From positions 16,668,265-16,732,264 of the forward strand of contig NC_092573.1 of assembly GCF_037975245.1 (NCBI RefSeq): a stretch of 64,000 nt of DNA, in the 5' to 3' direction. A model generated the notes under the pieces. The model saw only the letters and a list, made by a program, of their open reading frames with translations, did not search any database and had not been told where the DNA came from. Below are positions 24,428-35,863 of the stretch, piece by piece. Position 1 is the stretch's first letter. Each line of letters begins with the position of its first letter. This DNA comes from Apostichopus japonicus. Its lineage: Eukaryota > Echinodermata > Holothuroidea > Aspidochirotida > Stichopodidae. Made by a program: the position numbers and the translations under genes.

Positions 24428-25210
24428 CAAGGGCGGCGGAAGCACTTTTAATCTGGGGGGGGGGGCACCAACGTCGAAGGGCACTTTGCAGAAATTCGAT
24501 TGGACTGATGCAGCCTGACTTTTAGTACCCTTTATAACTCTTACTGTATTATCTTATTTGCGTATACACATCACTCCATCAACGCCCCCCCCCCCCCCCT
24601 CAAGGAAACAATGCATACTAGCACTGCAATATCTAATGTGCAAATTGGGAAATAAGGAAAAAGACAAAATGAGGTGAAATCATTATAAAGTCCAAGTCCC
24701 TGCACACGCGATCGATACATGCATGAAAGCAAATGAAATATGTCAAAATACTGAGAGAAAATTAATTTTCTATGTGCTTTGCAATGGTTAAACTGATATT
24801 ATTATGATGATTATTATTGTAACGACTTTTCCAATAATTCTAACCAATTTGGAAGGGTTATAACACGGCAAATGATTGTATGTTATTGGCATGCGATGTA
24901 ATAACCAACGCATGCCTATATGATATGCACATTTACATGTTGAACGCGCGCGTAGCGCGCGAAAAATGTTGGTAATGTTTTTCGGGCAAGTCGTTACAGC
25001 CCCCCCCCCCCCCAAATCAAATTGGGCTCCTACGCCTGTGGTAGTAAACATTTAAAAATTCCCGAAATATTTCATTCGACGTGGGTTTCGCTTTGTAAAC
25101 TCTTTTTTATTTAGAAATTTTTATGTAGAAAAAGGGCACATTTTTAACCTGACGAAAAGTGGGGGGCACGTGCCCCCTGTGCCCCCCCCCCCCCGGTTCC
25201 GCCGCCCTTG
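24428..25210. mobile_element. hAT-like MITE (family CAAGGGCGGCGGAA), copy 1, 783 bp
   Basis: Termini CAAGGGCGGCGGAAGC and GGTTCCGCCGCCCTTG form 14-bp inverted repeats. Flanks are TGCATGAC (24420-24427) and TGCATGGC (25211-25218), 7 of 8. Copies B and C-left give the matching uninterrupted sequence (CATGCNGGCGGATGAGTG at 17930 and 22580), which supports the insertion point. Poly-G/poly-C runs lie at both ends. The interval 24815-25047 is a reversed relative of the MITE at 49115-49426 (GGAGCCCAATTTGAT and CTGTAACGACTTGCCCG), so it is itself nested. Confidence 0.83.
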
Positions 25211-25256
25211 TGCATGGCTGCATGGGTTACGATAATCATCAAAGCCAGAAATAGAA

Positions 25257-28200
25257 TAGAATGAAGAGCTTAACTACAAAAATTGTCAGTTATATGTTGT
25301 AGTGAAACGTGGAATCAGCTCTACTACAAATTTGCCGCCAATTAAGACAAAATCTACGTTAATAACAATGTACAATTTTGTAATTGTATTCTGTCAAAGT
25401 TTCTCTATGTTTATATCGAGCTTGATCTAGATATACAGTGGTGTTTGATGTAGCTATGTATTCGTATATAAAGATTGCCTGCGCATTCAAACTTGTAGTG
25501 AATTTCATCACTAAGGATATCACTATCACATGAAAACATTTCATATCATGAAACAAAATGTCCTGATATCTTCTATAACAAAATGAATATTAGTATATTG
25601 GCACAATCGGACTGTGACTTATCTTTGTACGAAACTTTAACGTAACCATATATTTCTCAAATTCGTACTTTTCTTGTTTATTCTATTAGTTGTACACTAA
25701 CTGTGAACTAATTGTAATAAATCACCTAGCCAATCCTGCTCAAAATTATCCTCATGTCCTAGTTTAATTACTTTTCTTTACTTATTAATTGCCAAGTTTT
25801 GGAGATTTTGTTGTCTGTAACTTTGAAAAGGTAATTGATTAGTAATATTCCAAATATAAGACTCTCCAAGCTTTGTCAAATATGGTTTTAAGTAAAATTG
25901 TGTGAGCTACCGTATCCATTGTTTCGTCGTGAAGGAATTTAAGAAAAATACGGGACACTTATAGAGCCGTTTACAATTCTTCACCAACAATTTATTGTTC
26001 TTGTCTGAAATATTTTCTAAATTTATGCCTCTCTTATTTGCCATAAGCCACACAATTCGGGGTTTACTTTTTAGTTTAAGAATTTGTTTGCAATGCCTTC
26101 AGTAAAGGCTTCAACTTTATTCAAACAACATCTCACAACCAATAATTTAAGATATGGACGAGGAGCTGATTAAGCAACTGTGCCTGTAAATCCAATGGTA
26201 AGTTGAATGTTGTATTTTATTTTGTATAAGGCTCGTCCAGCTTGAGTAATTGACTTAACTAAATGCCTCGGTAAACCTATTGTCGTAATCAAAAGCGTAG
26301 ATAGAAATAGGTCGTAGGAAAAAGTAGGAAAAGTGGCTTATAAGTTCATCTCTGTTGCAAAATCACTCGATCTACATTAAAATCTTAGGTTTTTGTTGAT
26401 AACACATAGTATTCCCCCAATTTAATTGTTCTCAAAATGTCAAAGTTGCATATTAATGTTTTACTGTACAAAATGGCGGCCGATTTTTTTTTAAAGTGTA
26501 CAAAATGCAAAATATTTATGATTGTACACATTTTTTTCAGGGACAGAATCCATTCATATTGGAAAACCATGCATAAAGATCTAGGTACGGATTATTTACT
26601 TATTTGTTACGAATGTACAAGTCTTCTCAATGTCACAAAATAGCAAGAATACCAAATAAGGACATTGTTTGTGGCAGTATTACTCCCAATGACACTTTAA
26701 GAATGATTAAGTTAAAAATATGTTGTGATTGACCTTTTCACAACAGCATAATGTAATTAAGACCACCTTGCCAACCCCTTCCACCCCACCCCCACCATAG
26801 TCAGCTACAAGGTGCGACTGCAGTATTCTATTCCATTTATTTGTAGTAAACGATGATAACGAAAATGGATGCATACATTTATCTCACACCAAAACTAAAT
26901 ATTGTTTACAAAAAATGGTGGAAGAGAAGCTTACAAATATATCTCAACATTACTGGACTTAAAAAGCATGAACACAACATTTTGTTAAGACTATTGAAAA
27001 ACAATAAATATTTCACTTTAAGTTTGTACAACTTCAAACTTTTAAGTTTTCCTGATTGATTCAACAGCCCCTCCGCCCCCCCCCCCCCCCTCCAAAGTGA
27101 ATTGTGTTCTCCTTTACTATCTCATCTTACATATAATCTAAAGCAAAACTGTTACTGGAACAACAAAACAGTTATGAACATAGAACTTTGGCTTCATACA
27201 TGCACATTTCACAACACTTTCAGGTGCAAGAGAACGGACCCTCCAGTCAATAGCAAGGTTATCTGGCCACCCCTGACCCTCCCCAACCAGCTGGTCTCAG
27301 AAGTGCAGGTACCATTTCCAAGCATGCATGCATGGAAGTCTGGTAGTTTTCATTTAAAATATGCTTTAAATGCTATATTGCAAGGTATTTTGTTTCGGAA
27401 GTATTCTAGCACCAATTAACATATTTATAAGATACGCAAACCTGCTTCATTCATAGAAAACAATTGAGTGCAATGATGTTAACAAATCATCTGAGACATT
27501 AATATCATCGAGAGATGAAAGGCTTTACCACGTAAGTACAGTGACTCAACTATTCAACAGTCCAATTAGTTGATCTGACCCAATCATATGACGCACTTCA
27601 TAGTAAGGGAGAAATACCTTGGGACTGGGCTTTCATCTCAAAGGTAGCTTCATATCACCTGGGACACTGGGAGTAACTTCAGATGAACTAAATTTGCCTA
27701 CATTCTCTATAGCGGGGACACTTCTTTCGTTTTTCATTTTGTGTTAAATTTCCAGCTTCCCCAGATCATTTTGCCTTTTCACTTCCTTCTATGTTCATAC
27801 ACCTACTAAATCTTTGGTAACCATAAATTGATCACGGTTATGTGTCTCCACAAGATTTAATACGATAGAACGTCTGCCGTAAAGGTAGCATCAGTAGGCC
27901 AAAAAAAGTACCAAAATTATACACTTTCATCTCAAAAACATTTAAAATAAGACTTCTTGCTTTAGACCTAAGTAATAGTTCTGTTTCACTTCCAGACCCA
28001 AACTAGGCCAAGCCACATCTCACAAGCACCTGTTCCAGTACCTAAGTTAGTACTTGTAGTGCTATAGACTTGACAGTCCAGCTAAAGGCATAGCCCATGA
28101 TATACATAATTCACGAAGTCTAAGTTAGCGTTCGTGAACCAAGCACTTTAGGCAAGGCCTCTACCAAATTAATGTTAAATATGTACAAAAGACAAACATT

Positions 28201-30980
28201 TTGGTCAATATAACGTAAGCTACATGTGTACATTGTAGACTGTACAGAAAATGAAATCTCTGGATATTTTCCATTTCTTTCTGGTTTGGAATACCTCTGT
28301 AACGTTATAAACTTCAATATTTCGGTGAGGATGTAGACGTAGTATCGGCCTTGGCAATGCTAACGTTAACCTAAAGAGTGAAGAAGAGGTGAGGCAGATT
28401 TTCTGCATTCGACGTTAAAATTGTCTTTGCCAATTCTCCCCGTTTGCCGCCTATAATTTATATTCCTCAACGCAGATGTGTATCTTGACATTTATGGTTT
28501 CAGTCACTTCCCAAACGATATATTTCAGAGACGTGAATAACACATTCTAATTTGTTGCGTTGTCATCAGGCTGTCCCGGCAGCGATTTTTTTCTCGTAGT
28601 ACAGCGAGGGGAAAGTATGAATTATTCATGATCTTACAGAAATATCCCAGCCAATCGCAAAAAAACTTGAGGTTTTGGTGAAATATCCACGTTGAGATAT
28701 GAATTATTCATTTGCCACTTGTAACAGCGAACAGCGCCGTTGTACAACTTGCGCATGCTCGTGAACGTACTCTGAACCATTGGAGGAAAACAATCCACCT
28801 GTTGTCCATTGTAAATGTAATGAATATATGCTGAAAAAGTGAAAAGGGAGGGAGTTGGGGGGGGGGGGTTCTGTGAGGCCCCGTGCAACTAGAATTGGTT
28901 TTATGATACTTTGAGTCGATTTATTACATCCTCAAATATATGTTCCATCCAATTCAAAACTTTGCTTGTCCACAAAGGCTTCATCTCAATCAAAGGAAGC
29001 ATAGGTATAAGGACGGCAGGATCTGGACTCATCACACCCCAATTCCCAAATTGTTTGGATGATTCGAAGCTTTTGCGAAAGCTTGGGCAAATTCAAGGTT
29101 CTTGAGGGAAGTTATTTGGAAATCAAAGGTGTTAAAATGATACTCGATTGACACTGTGCATCAATCTATTTAGGCCTATTTATACATTACTGGTGCACAT
29201 GCCTTCTGCTCAGAATTTGATCAGAATTTTGGTGTTTTTTTTCTTCTATTCTATACACTCTCTACTATATCGATACAGTTACTGCATATGGACAGCCCTT
29301 AATTGTAAATTTCTATCCTGAAATTGCCAAAATATATTGTTTGTTTTTTTAACTCCACATCACTTTGGAGGTAATTATTGGAGAACTGCCACTTAAATGT
29401 TTTATTCCCATTGACTCTGCCGGCAGACGGCCCTACCACAGGCCAATGAATCCCACATGACTTAAAGGTTTGCACAATACAGCAATTTCAGGTTCAAAGC
29501 TTGCTACCACCCATCACTGGCAATGCACAAATATGAAATTTGGTCAAGCCCCCTTTCCCCTTCTTGTTATTTCAATAAACTTACATTCAAAATGCATGGT
29601 TCTTGTCCTGATCATCTTGGTGTGTGTGTGAAATTTTGGCAAGATTTCGCAAGAATATGTTCTCCTCCCCAAACTTAAATGATCACTTACATCATGCATA
29701 AAAAAGAGTAAACAATTTATGATGCGGGAGATCAGTTTGGTATGATTTTTATGTGGCTAATGTTAGCTTGTAGGCCTAGTCTGTTTTTGTTTCTCAAGTT
29801 ATTATCACCCCACCGTGGTACGTTGCACCAGTTTGCCAGTTCATTTCATTTGATGTGATCCCTGAAAGCACAAGTTGAATCCATTTTTGTCAGTCATCAG
29901 TCAGGGGCTCACTACTTTATCTGGTAGAGGCACACAATCATTTATTTAGAATATTGTTTTACAGCAGATTTGATAGAAATCCGGATTTGGGCAGTAGCTA
30001 TTGCAATTAAGCTTCCCATATGATATGGAGGGATTCTCCATCTTATTGCCGTATGTTTGATAAATAATTCACCATGGAATGTTAAAACAAAAGCCATTTG
30101 AAACATGAAATGGTTGTCTCTTTGGTAAAAATAATCATTTATATTTGGGTCTGTTATACATTGGTTTGGCATAAGTACTGCATTTTCATGCAAACTTGCC
30201 CAATCACCTTGCTAAAACAGGATTAGTTTACGTTATCAGTAAAGATAGGCCTATATCACTGTTAGAAATGCTTTTGGCATTGGAGTGAAGAATGCAATTT
30301 TCATGGAGTGATAATGGACTGAATTTTAATAAGAATATACTCCTCAACTGTTCAATGCTGACTCATTACACGTGTGTGGTCTTTGTTTAGTCGTTTTTAA
30401 TGAAGATTACAACTTACTTCTTCCAAACCATTGAACTTGACTGATATAACTTTTATTTATATTGTTATGTGTCATTTGCCATAGCTGAGTCAGGCATGAT
30501 TCAGTTCTTCTCGAACTTGAATATTGCTAATTCAATCAAGGTTATAACTAATACCCTCTAGAAGTAAACCCAAGGGGTTAGTGTATGAGTATACATGGTA
30601 GATACCAAATATATATTTTCCCATTAAACCTGAAATGACTCTTTTATCTCAAAAATTTGGAAAAAGTAAATATTTCCCCAGCAGGACAGAACTTAAGCTG
30701 TGATTGGAGTTGCTGTTTGCGACTGATTTTGTTGTGCCGGTGGGAGGAGGGGGGAGGGCTATCTAGGGGGTGAGGTATTCTCTGTCAAAGCGTTCAGGAT
30801 GATTGTATAAAGAAAACCAATTAAAAAAATATTTAAAAATACATCTGAAATGTTCACTTTCCAGTTTAGCTACCTTTCTTGCTTTTAGACGAGCAGTCAA
30901 ATTCAATATGTCAAATCCCTTATATGTTATATGCATGGGCAACAGAACCTTTAGATGACTCATCTCGCGGAAGGTCCCAC
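25257..30980. other. long stretch without recognised genes
   Basis: About 5.7 kb of AT-rich DNA. A C-run lies at about 27078 and a G-run at about 28857. Open frames up to 105 codons (27102-27419 plus) have no recognisable domain or splice context. No family shared with the rest of the window was noticed. It may hold introns of genes outside my recognition. Confidence 0.4.
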
Positions 30981-31017
30981 AGTATACTGAAATATAACTC
31001 GGCGGGCAAAAAAGGAT

Positions 31018-32475
31018 TAGTCCGGGAGCCCAGAAGGTTTATTCAGCTGAAGAGGTACAAAAGGTTTGGTGGCCTGATTGTGTTGGTAGGTGACCAAGCA
31101 TCAATAAAATGTGTTGCTGCCGGGGCACACCCTGCATGGTAGGTGAGGGGGTCACAAAATAGGGGGGCAAAATATGCTTTTATTTAGCTGAAGAGGTACA
31201 AGCACAAAAGTTGCTGGATCTTATTCCCAGGAGGGTACCTTGCATCATGGTGGCAATGACAGCAATATCTGACTGCATGGGGCCCCAGACAGTAGCCCAA
31301 AAGAGGCCCGCCCATATGGTATTATTCAGCTGAAAAGGTACAAGGGTGAATTCTTTTGCATTTGAACTATTACACATTGTGGTGTACTAAAACACTAATG
31401 ACAGTAAATTTGTCCTGCATAGGGGCCCAAACAGTAGCCCTAAGAACGGGCCATGCGGTACAACCAGCTGTTGGCTAATTTATCTAGCTGAAAAGGTACA
31501 TGAAAAAAACTTGTTGGGTACTGCTCCCAGCAAGAACTAATTTCATTGCTGTAGCAACAACAGCAATATCTGACTGCATGGGGCCCCAGACAGTAGCCCA
31601 AAAGGGGCCCGCCCATGTGGTATTATTCAGCTGAAAAGGTACAAGGGTAGATCCTTTTGCATTTGAACTATTAAACATTGAGGTATACTAAAACACTAAT
31701 GACAGTAACTTTGTCCTGCATAGGGGCCCAAACAGTAGCCATAAGAATGGGCCATGCGGTACAACCAGCTGTTGGCTAATTTATCTAGCTGAAAAGGTAC
31801 ATGAACAAAACTTGTTGGATACTGCTCCCAGCGAGACTAATTACATTGCTGTAGCAACAACAGCAATATCTGACTGCACGGGGCTCCAGACAGTGGCCCA
31901 AAAGAGGCCCGCCCATGTGGTATTATTCAGCTGAAAAGGTACAAGGGTAGATCCTTTTGCATTTGAACTATTACACATTGGGGTATACTAAAACACTAAT
32001 GACAGTAACTTTGTCCTGCATAGGGGCTTAAACAGTAACCCTAAGTATGGGCCATGCGGTACAACCAGCTGTTGGCTAATTTATCTAGCTGAACAGGTAC
32101 ATGAACAAAACTTGTTGGATACTGCTCCCAGCAAGACTAATTACATTGCTGTAGCAACAACAGCAATATCTGCCTGCATGGGGCCCCAGACAGTGGCCCA
32201 AAAGGGCCCAGCCCACATGGTATTATTCAGCTGAAAAGGTACAAGGGTAGATCCTTTTGCATTTGAACTATTACACATCGGGGTATACTATAATGCTAAT
32301 GACAGTAACTTTGTCCTTCATAGTGGCCCAAACAGGCCCGTATGGTGTTATTAAGTCAAAGTAGTACAAGGGTGAATCTTTCAGCATTGATGCTGATACA
32401 TTTAGGTTTACCTAAGTAGATCTACCAATGACACCAACTTCGTTCTGCACTGGGGCCCAGACAATATAGCCCAAC
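31018..32475 (+). repeat. left arm of giant foldback: ~300-bp tandem units
   Basis: The phrase CTGCATGGGGCCCCAGACAG occurs at 31273, 31574, 31874 (varied) and 32174, giving periods of 301, 300 and 300. Within the arm the core AGCTGAAAAGGTAC recurs at 31045, 31186, 31328, 31486, 31629, 31787 and onward, with spacing alternating about 142 and 158 bp. Each 300-bp unit therefore contains two related half-units. The innermost unit degenerates after about 32320. Confidence 0.9.
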
Positions 32476-33562
32476 ATAGCCCCTCCTTTCATGTTTATTG
32501 TCTCTTGCCACGATTGGACGAGCAGTGAGAGAAAACAGAAATGATATAATTGCAAGAGATTTATGATTTATTGGACCTGGTTAACAACGTTATTTGTCTT
32601 CTTCGTTAGAAATCCAGTGTAACGTACCTTATAATTGGATTGCGAGGCAATTCAAAACTGTGAATACCACCATACCTGAACGCTATGATAGGTGCACTTT
32701 TTTTAAATGTAATTTAAAATACTTTGTGTAGCCAGAATTGTATCTTTCAGAATGACCTAAAACATTGTACTGGCCCTAATTAACTCAAAGTTGGTCTCCA
32801 TCGTTGTAGCATTGAACTGATATACTTTGATTCAAATTGCTCAATCATTGATCGTAATGATTTATCAGTGATAATCATATGAAGGCATGTTAACATCATC
32901 ACTTGCTGAAATAACATATTTACAGTTTTGGTTAAAATGATAACATATAGTAACATCCATAATACATGTACACTAGGGTAATGTACCGTAAACAGTCAAT
33001 TGGACACCATTTTGTATATCTTAGGCAACATTGATAACATAAAGTTTAGCACACAGAATTATAACGAAAGAGTGTTACTAGATTCCCATAGCTAGGTACA
33101 AAAGTTAGGAATGTACAGACAAGTAACAAGTACTGTAAGTCAGTGGAATTTTCTGAAATGTAAGCTGCTGACATTATTATTGTCCATTGTCACAGCAGTA
33201 CATGGAAAATACAGCACTTGATTTAGCGAGTAATACACTAATGTTACATGTTAGGGTCAACCAAGAAAAGGCCAAATATCAAAACTACATCAATCTTCAA
33301 CAGCCTCATAGGTTCTGGGTAACAGGTTTTGTACATGTCAAGCAGATGAAATGTTGCTCCAGGGTGTGGTGGAAGTTTTGTTTTAACCACTGCAAACAGA
33401 TGGGTTTTATTACATAATAACTATGAAATCCATAAGTTCCTGTCAATAGAGAATATTACCTTTCTGCCCGTTCTATTGTGTTGATGTATGTCACAATATA
33501 ATGATTATTTACGACATAGAAATGGCACAAGTAATTGTTTGCGTTCTCATCAAGGGTCATAC
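32476..33562. other. central foldback spacer, 3' of the internal gene
   Basis: AT-rich sequence between the left arm and the gene's stop codon. Short frames (33187-33417 plus, 33488-33691 plus) have no recognisable similarity; the second is a shadow of the acidic tail. No further domain of a transposase was recognised. Confidence 0.4.
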
Positions 33563-34425
33563 CTAATCCTCATCCTCACATTCACCCTCACTGTCATCAC
33601 TCCATGGCTGATCATCCAACTCACTGTCATCATCAACATCTGCTACCTCCATATCGTATTTTCTCATATTTTCTGCATAGTTATCTCTTAGATCAACGAC
33701 AGCATCCAAAGCCAGAGTCATTTCTTCACGCTCATGTACTGGCTCCGAGTCTTCACTGGACAATGTATCGGGTAGAGCTTCTCCTTCATACCAATGGGGC
33801 ACATATACAGTCCATCATCATTGGCGATCCATCCATAATTCAGTGGGTGCAGGTCTTTGGTTGGTTGTTTGGTATGTGCATGGCTCCACATCGTAGCAAC
33901 GAAGTTTGCCCGTAATACGTGTTGATACAGTACCTTCTCACATGGTGGTAAAGATGAGCAATTGATCTTCTTTACGTGTACCGCTTGCTGTTTTCTTTTA
34001 GTCATCCTGGTGAAAGACTGGTGCCTGGCTTCATTGATGTCGTCCAATGCCTTGAATCCATAGATCCTGCAAACAAATGCAGTCACTGCAGGTTTATCGA
34101 CAGCATTGGTGCATAAGGACTTCAGTGCGTCAACGTAATCAGGGTCTTTCTCTAGATAACTGAAGGGTACAGACTTGCCTTTCTGGTAGAACGCAGAGTT
34201 GTAGTCACAACCAGTCAGAGCATGAAAACTAATGAGAGCTTCACTCAAACCTGTTTGCTTTCTTTCAAGCTCACGTGAAATGTTGGTTACGTTTATGAAT
34301 CGTCTCTTGTTTCCTGAACCGAAGTCCAGAGTGATCATCGATGAGGCTGGCATTTTGGGGACAAGACCATGATTTGATGATTTAATTGTTATCCGCCGTC
34401 TTGCCCCATGCAGGCAGATATGCTG
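33563..34425 (-). CDS. uncharacterised protein with FEN/XPG-like LTGCDY motif, frameshifted
   Basis: The minus-strand frame is open from about 34425; its first Met is at 34353. It reads through ITLDFGSGNKRRFINV, ALISFHALTGCDYNSAF, FVCRIYGFKALDDINEAR, SLPPCEKVLYQHVLRANFVA and HPLNYGWIANDDGLY to about 33800. There a 2-nt insertion (TAT-AT-GTG) throws it out of frame. The correct frame resumes as PHWYEGEALPDTLSSEDSE and ends in an acidic tail with stop at 33563. I know this family only as multi-copy uncharacterised invertebrate proteins with TGCD..SAF..KGK and LPP...L..H..RANY/F. The GCDY motif resembles the metal-binding motif of FEN1/XPG nucleases, so a PIN/FEN-like nuclease fold is a hypothesis. 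Upstream (N-terminal) sequence is cut by an in-frame TGA at 34426. Lying at the centre of a foldback, it may be the element's own protein or a captured gene. Confidence 0.7.
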
Positions 34426-34429
34426 TCAA

Positions 34430-35863
34430 TACTGCAGCAATAGATTTAGTCCTGTTCGAAGCGGTATCCAACACGTTTTGTTTATGTACCTATTCAGGTA
34501 GGGATATTAGTTAAAAGCTGGTTGGGCTGCAGGGCCTATCTTTAGGGTTACTGTGAGGGCATATATGCAGGACAAAGTAACTGTCATTAGTATTTTAGTA
34601 TACCCCAATGTGCAATAGTTTAAATGCAAAAGGATCTACCCTTGTACCTGTCCAGCTGAATAATACCATATGGGCGGGCCTCTTTTGGGCCACTGTCTGG
34701 GGCCCCATGCAGTCATATATTACTGTTGTTGCTACAGCAATGTAATTAGTCTTGCTGGGAGCAGTATCCAACAAGTTTTGTTCATGTACCTTTTCAGCTA
34801 GATAAATTAGCCAACAGCTGGATGTACCGCATGGCCCATTCTTAGGGCTACTGTTTGGGCCCCTATGCATGACAAAGTTACTGTCATTAGTGTTTTAGTA
34901 CACCACAATGTGTAATAGTTCAAATGCAGAAGAATTCACCCTTGTACCTTTTCAGCTGAATAATACCATATGGGCGGGCCTCTTTTGGGCCACTGTCTGG
35001 GGCCCCATGCAGTCAGATATTGCTGTTGTTGCTACAGCAATGAAATTAGTCTTGCTGGGAGCAGTACCCAACAAGTTTTGTTCGTGTACCTGTTCAGCTA
35101 GATAAATTAGCCAACAGCTGGATGTACCGCATGGCCCATTCTTAGGGCTACTGTAGGGCCCCTATGCAGGACAAATTTACTGTCATTAGTGTTTTAGTAC
35201 ACCACAATATGTAATAGTTCAAATGCAAAAGAATTCACCCTTGTACCTTTTCAGCTGAATAATACCACATGGGCGGGCCCCATTTGGGCTACTGTCTGGG
35301 GCCCCATGCAGTCAGATATTGCTGTTGTTGCTACAGCAATGAAATTATTCTTGCTGGGAGCAGTATCCAACAAGTTTTGTTCGTGTACCTTTTCAGCTAG
35401 ATAAATTAGCCAACAGCTGGTTGTACCGCATGGCCCGTTCTTAGGGCTACTGTTTGGGCCCCTATGCAGGACAAAGTTACTGTCATTAGTGTTTTAGTAC
35501 ACCACAATGTGTAATAGTTCAAATGCAAAAGAATTCACCCTTGTACCTTTTCAGCTGAATAATACCATATGGGCGGGCCTCTTTTGGGCTACTGTCTGGG
35601 GCCCCATGCAGTCAGATATTGCTGTCATTGCAATGATTCAAGGTACCCTCCTGGGAATAAGATCCAGCAACTTTTGTGCTTGTACCTCTTCAGCTAAATA
35701 AAAGCATATTTTGCCCCCACAATTTTTGACCCCCTCACCTACCATGCAGGGTGTGCCCCGGCAGCAACACATTTTATTGATGCTTGGTCACCTACCAACA
35801 CAATCAGGCCACCAAACCTTTTGTACCTCTTCAGCTGAATAAACCTTCTGGGCTCCCGGACTA
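34430..35863 (-). repeat. right arm of giant foldback: ~300-bp tandem units, inverted
   Basis: Mirror image of the left arm. CTGTCTGGGGCCCCATGCAG occurs at 34693, 34993, 35292 and 35592 (periods 300, 299, 300). The outermost section from about 35700 (TTTTGCCCCC to GGGCTCCCGGACTA) matches the left arm's outermost section in reverse. Units of opposite arms look about as similar to each other as neighbours in one arm. Confidence 0.9.

Larger units (their letters stand above)
22544..25256. repeat. large dispersed repeat, copy C: foldback with two later insertions
   Basis: The left end (TTGGTTTCGATGATAATC at 22549, GT-rich tract, GACGCCTTGCTTGTAAACAC, one unit) is plus-oriented. From about 22800 the truncated core is reversed. 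Reversed units at 23510-23658 and 24261-24400 lead to a CA-rich tract, then CATCCGCCTGCATG, resuming after a MITE with GGTTACGATAATCATC at 25226. Both outer ends are thus inverted copies of the same terminus. A LINE (23665-24254) and a MITE (24428-25210) were inserted later. Confidence 0.72.
31018..35863. mobile_element. giant foldback element, 4.85 kb, with internal gene
   Basis: The left arm (31018 to about 32475) and right arm (about 34430-35863) are inverted repeats along nearly their whole length. The outer ends read TAGTCCGGGAGCCCAGAAGG and its reverse complement. Possible 3-bp flanks GAT/GAT (31015-31017, 35864-35866) could be a target duplication but are too short to be sure. Each arm has an outer unique section (to about 31180; from about 35710) and four ~300-bp tandem units. 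The centre (32476-34429) holds one recognisable gene on the minus strand. The architecture recalls Foldback/Galileo-type DNA transposons with long internally repeated TIRs, but the ends match no superfamily I can name. Confidence 0.85.

Noticed and set aside
27102-27419. 105-codon frame as a gene
   Set aside because: No domain, start context or splice signals; composition matches the surrounding non-coding DNA.
31180-35701. Repeated ~64-codon open frames (MCNSSNAKEFTLVPFQL-like) in both foldback arms
   Set aside because: They recur only because the 300-bp unit recurs. Lengths vary between units, some units are interrupted, and no initiation context or domain is visible.
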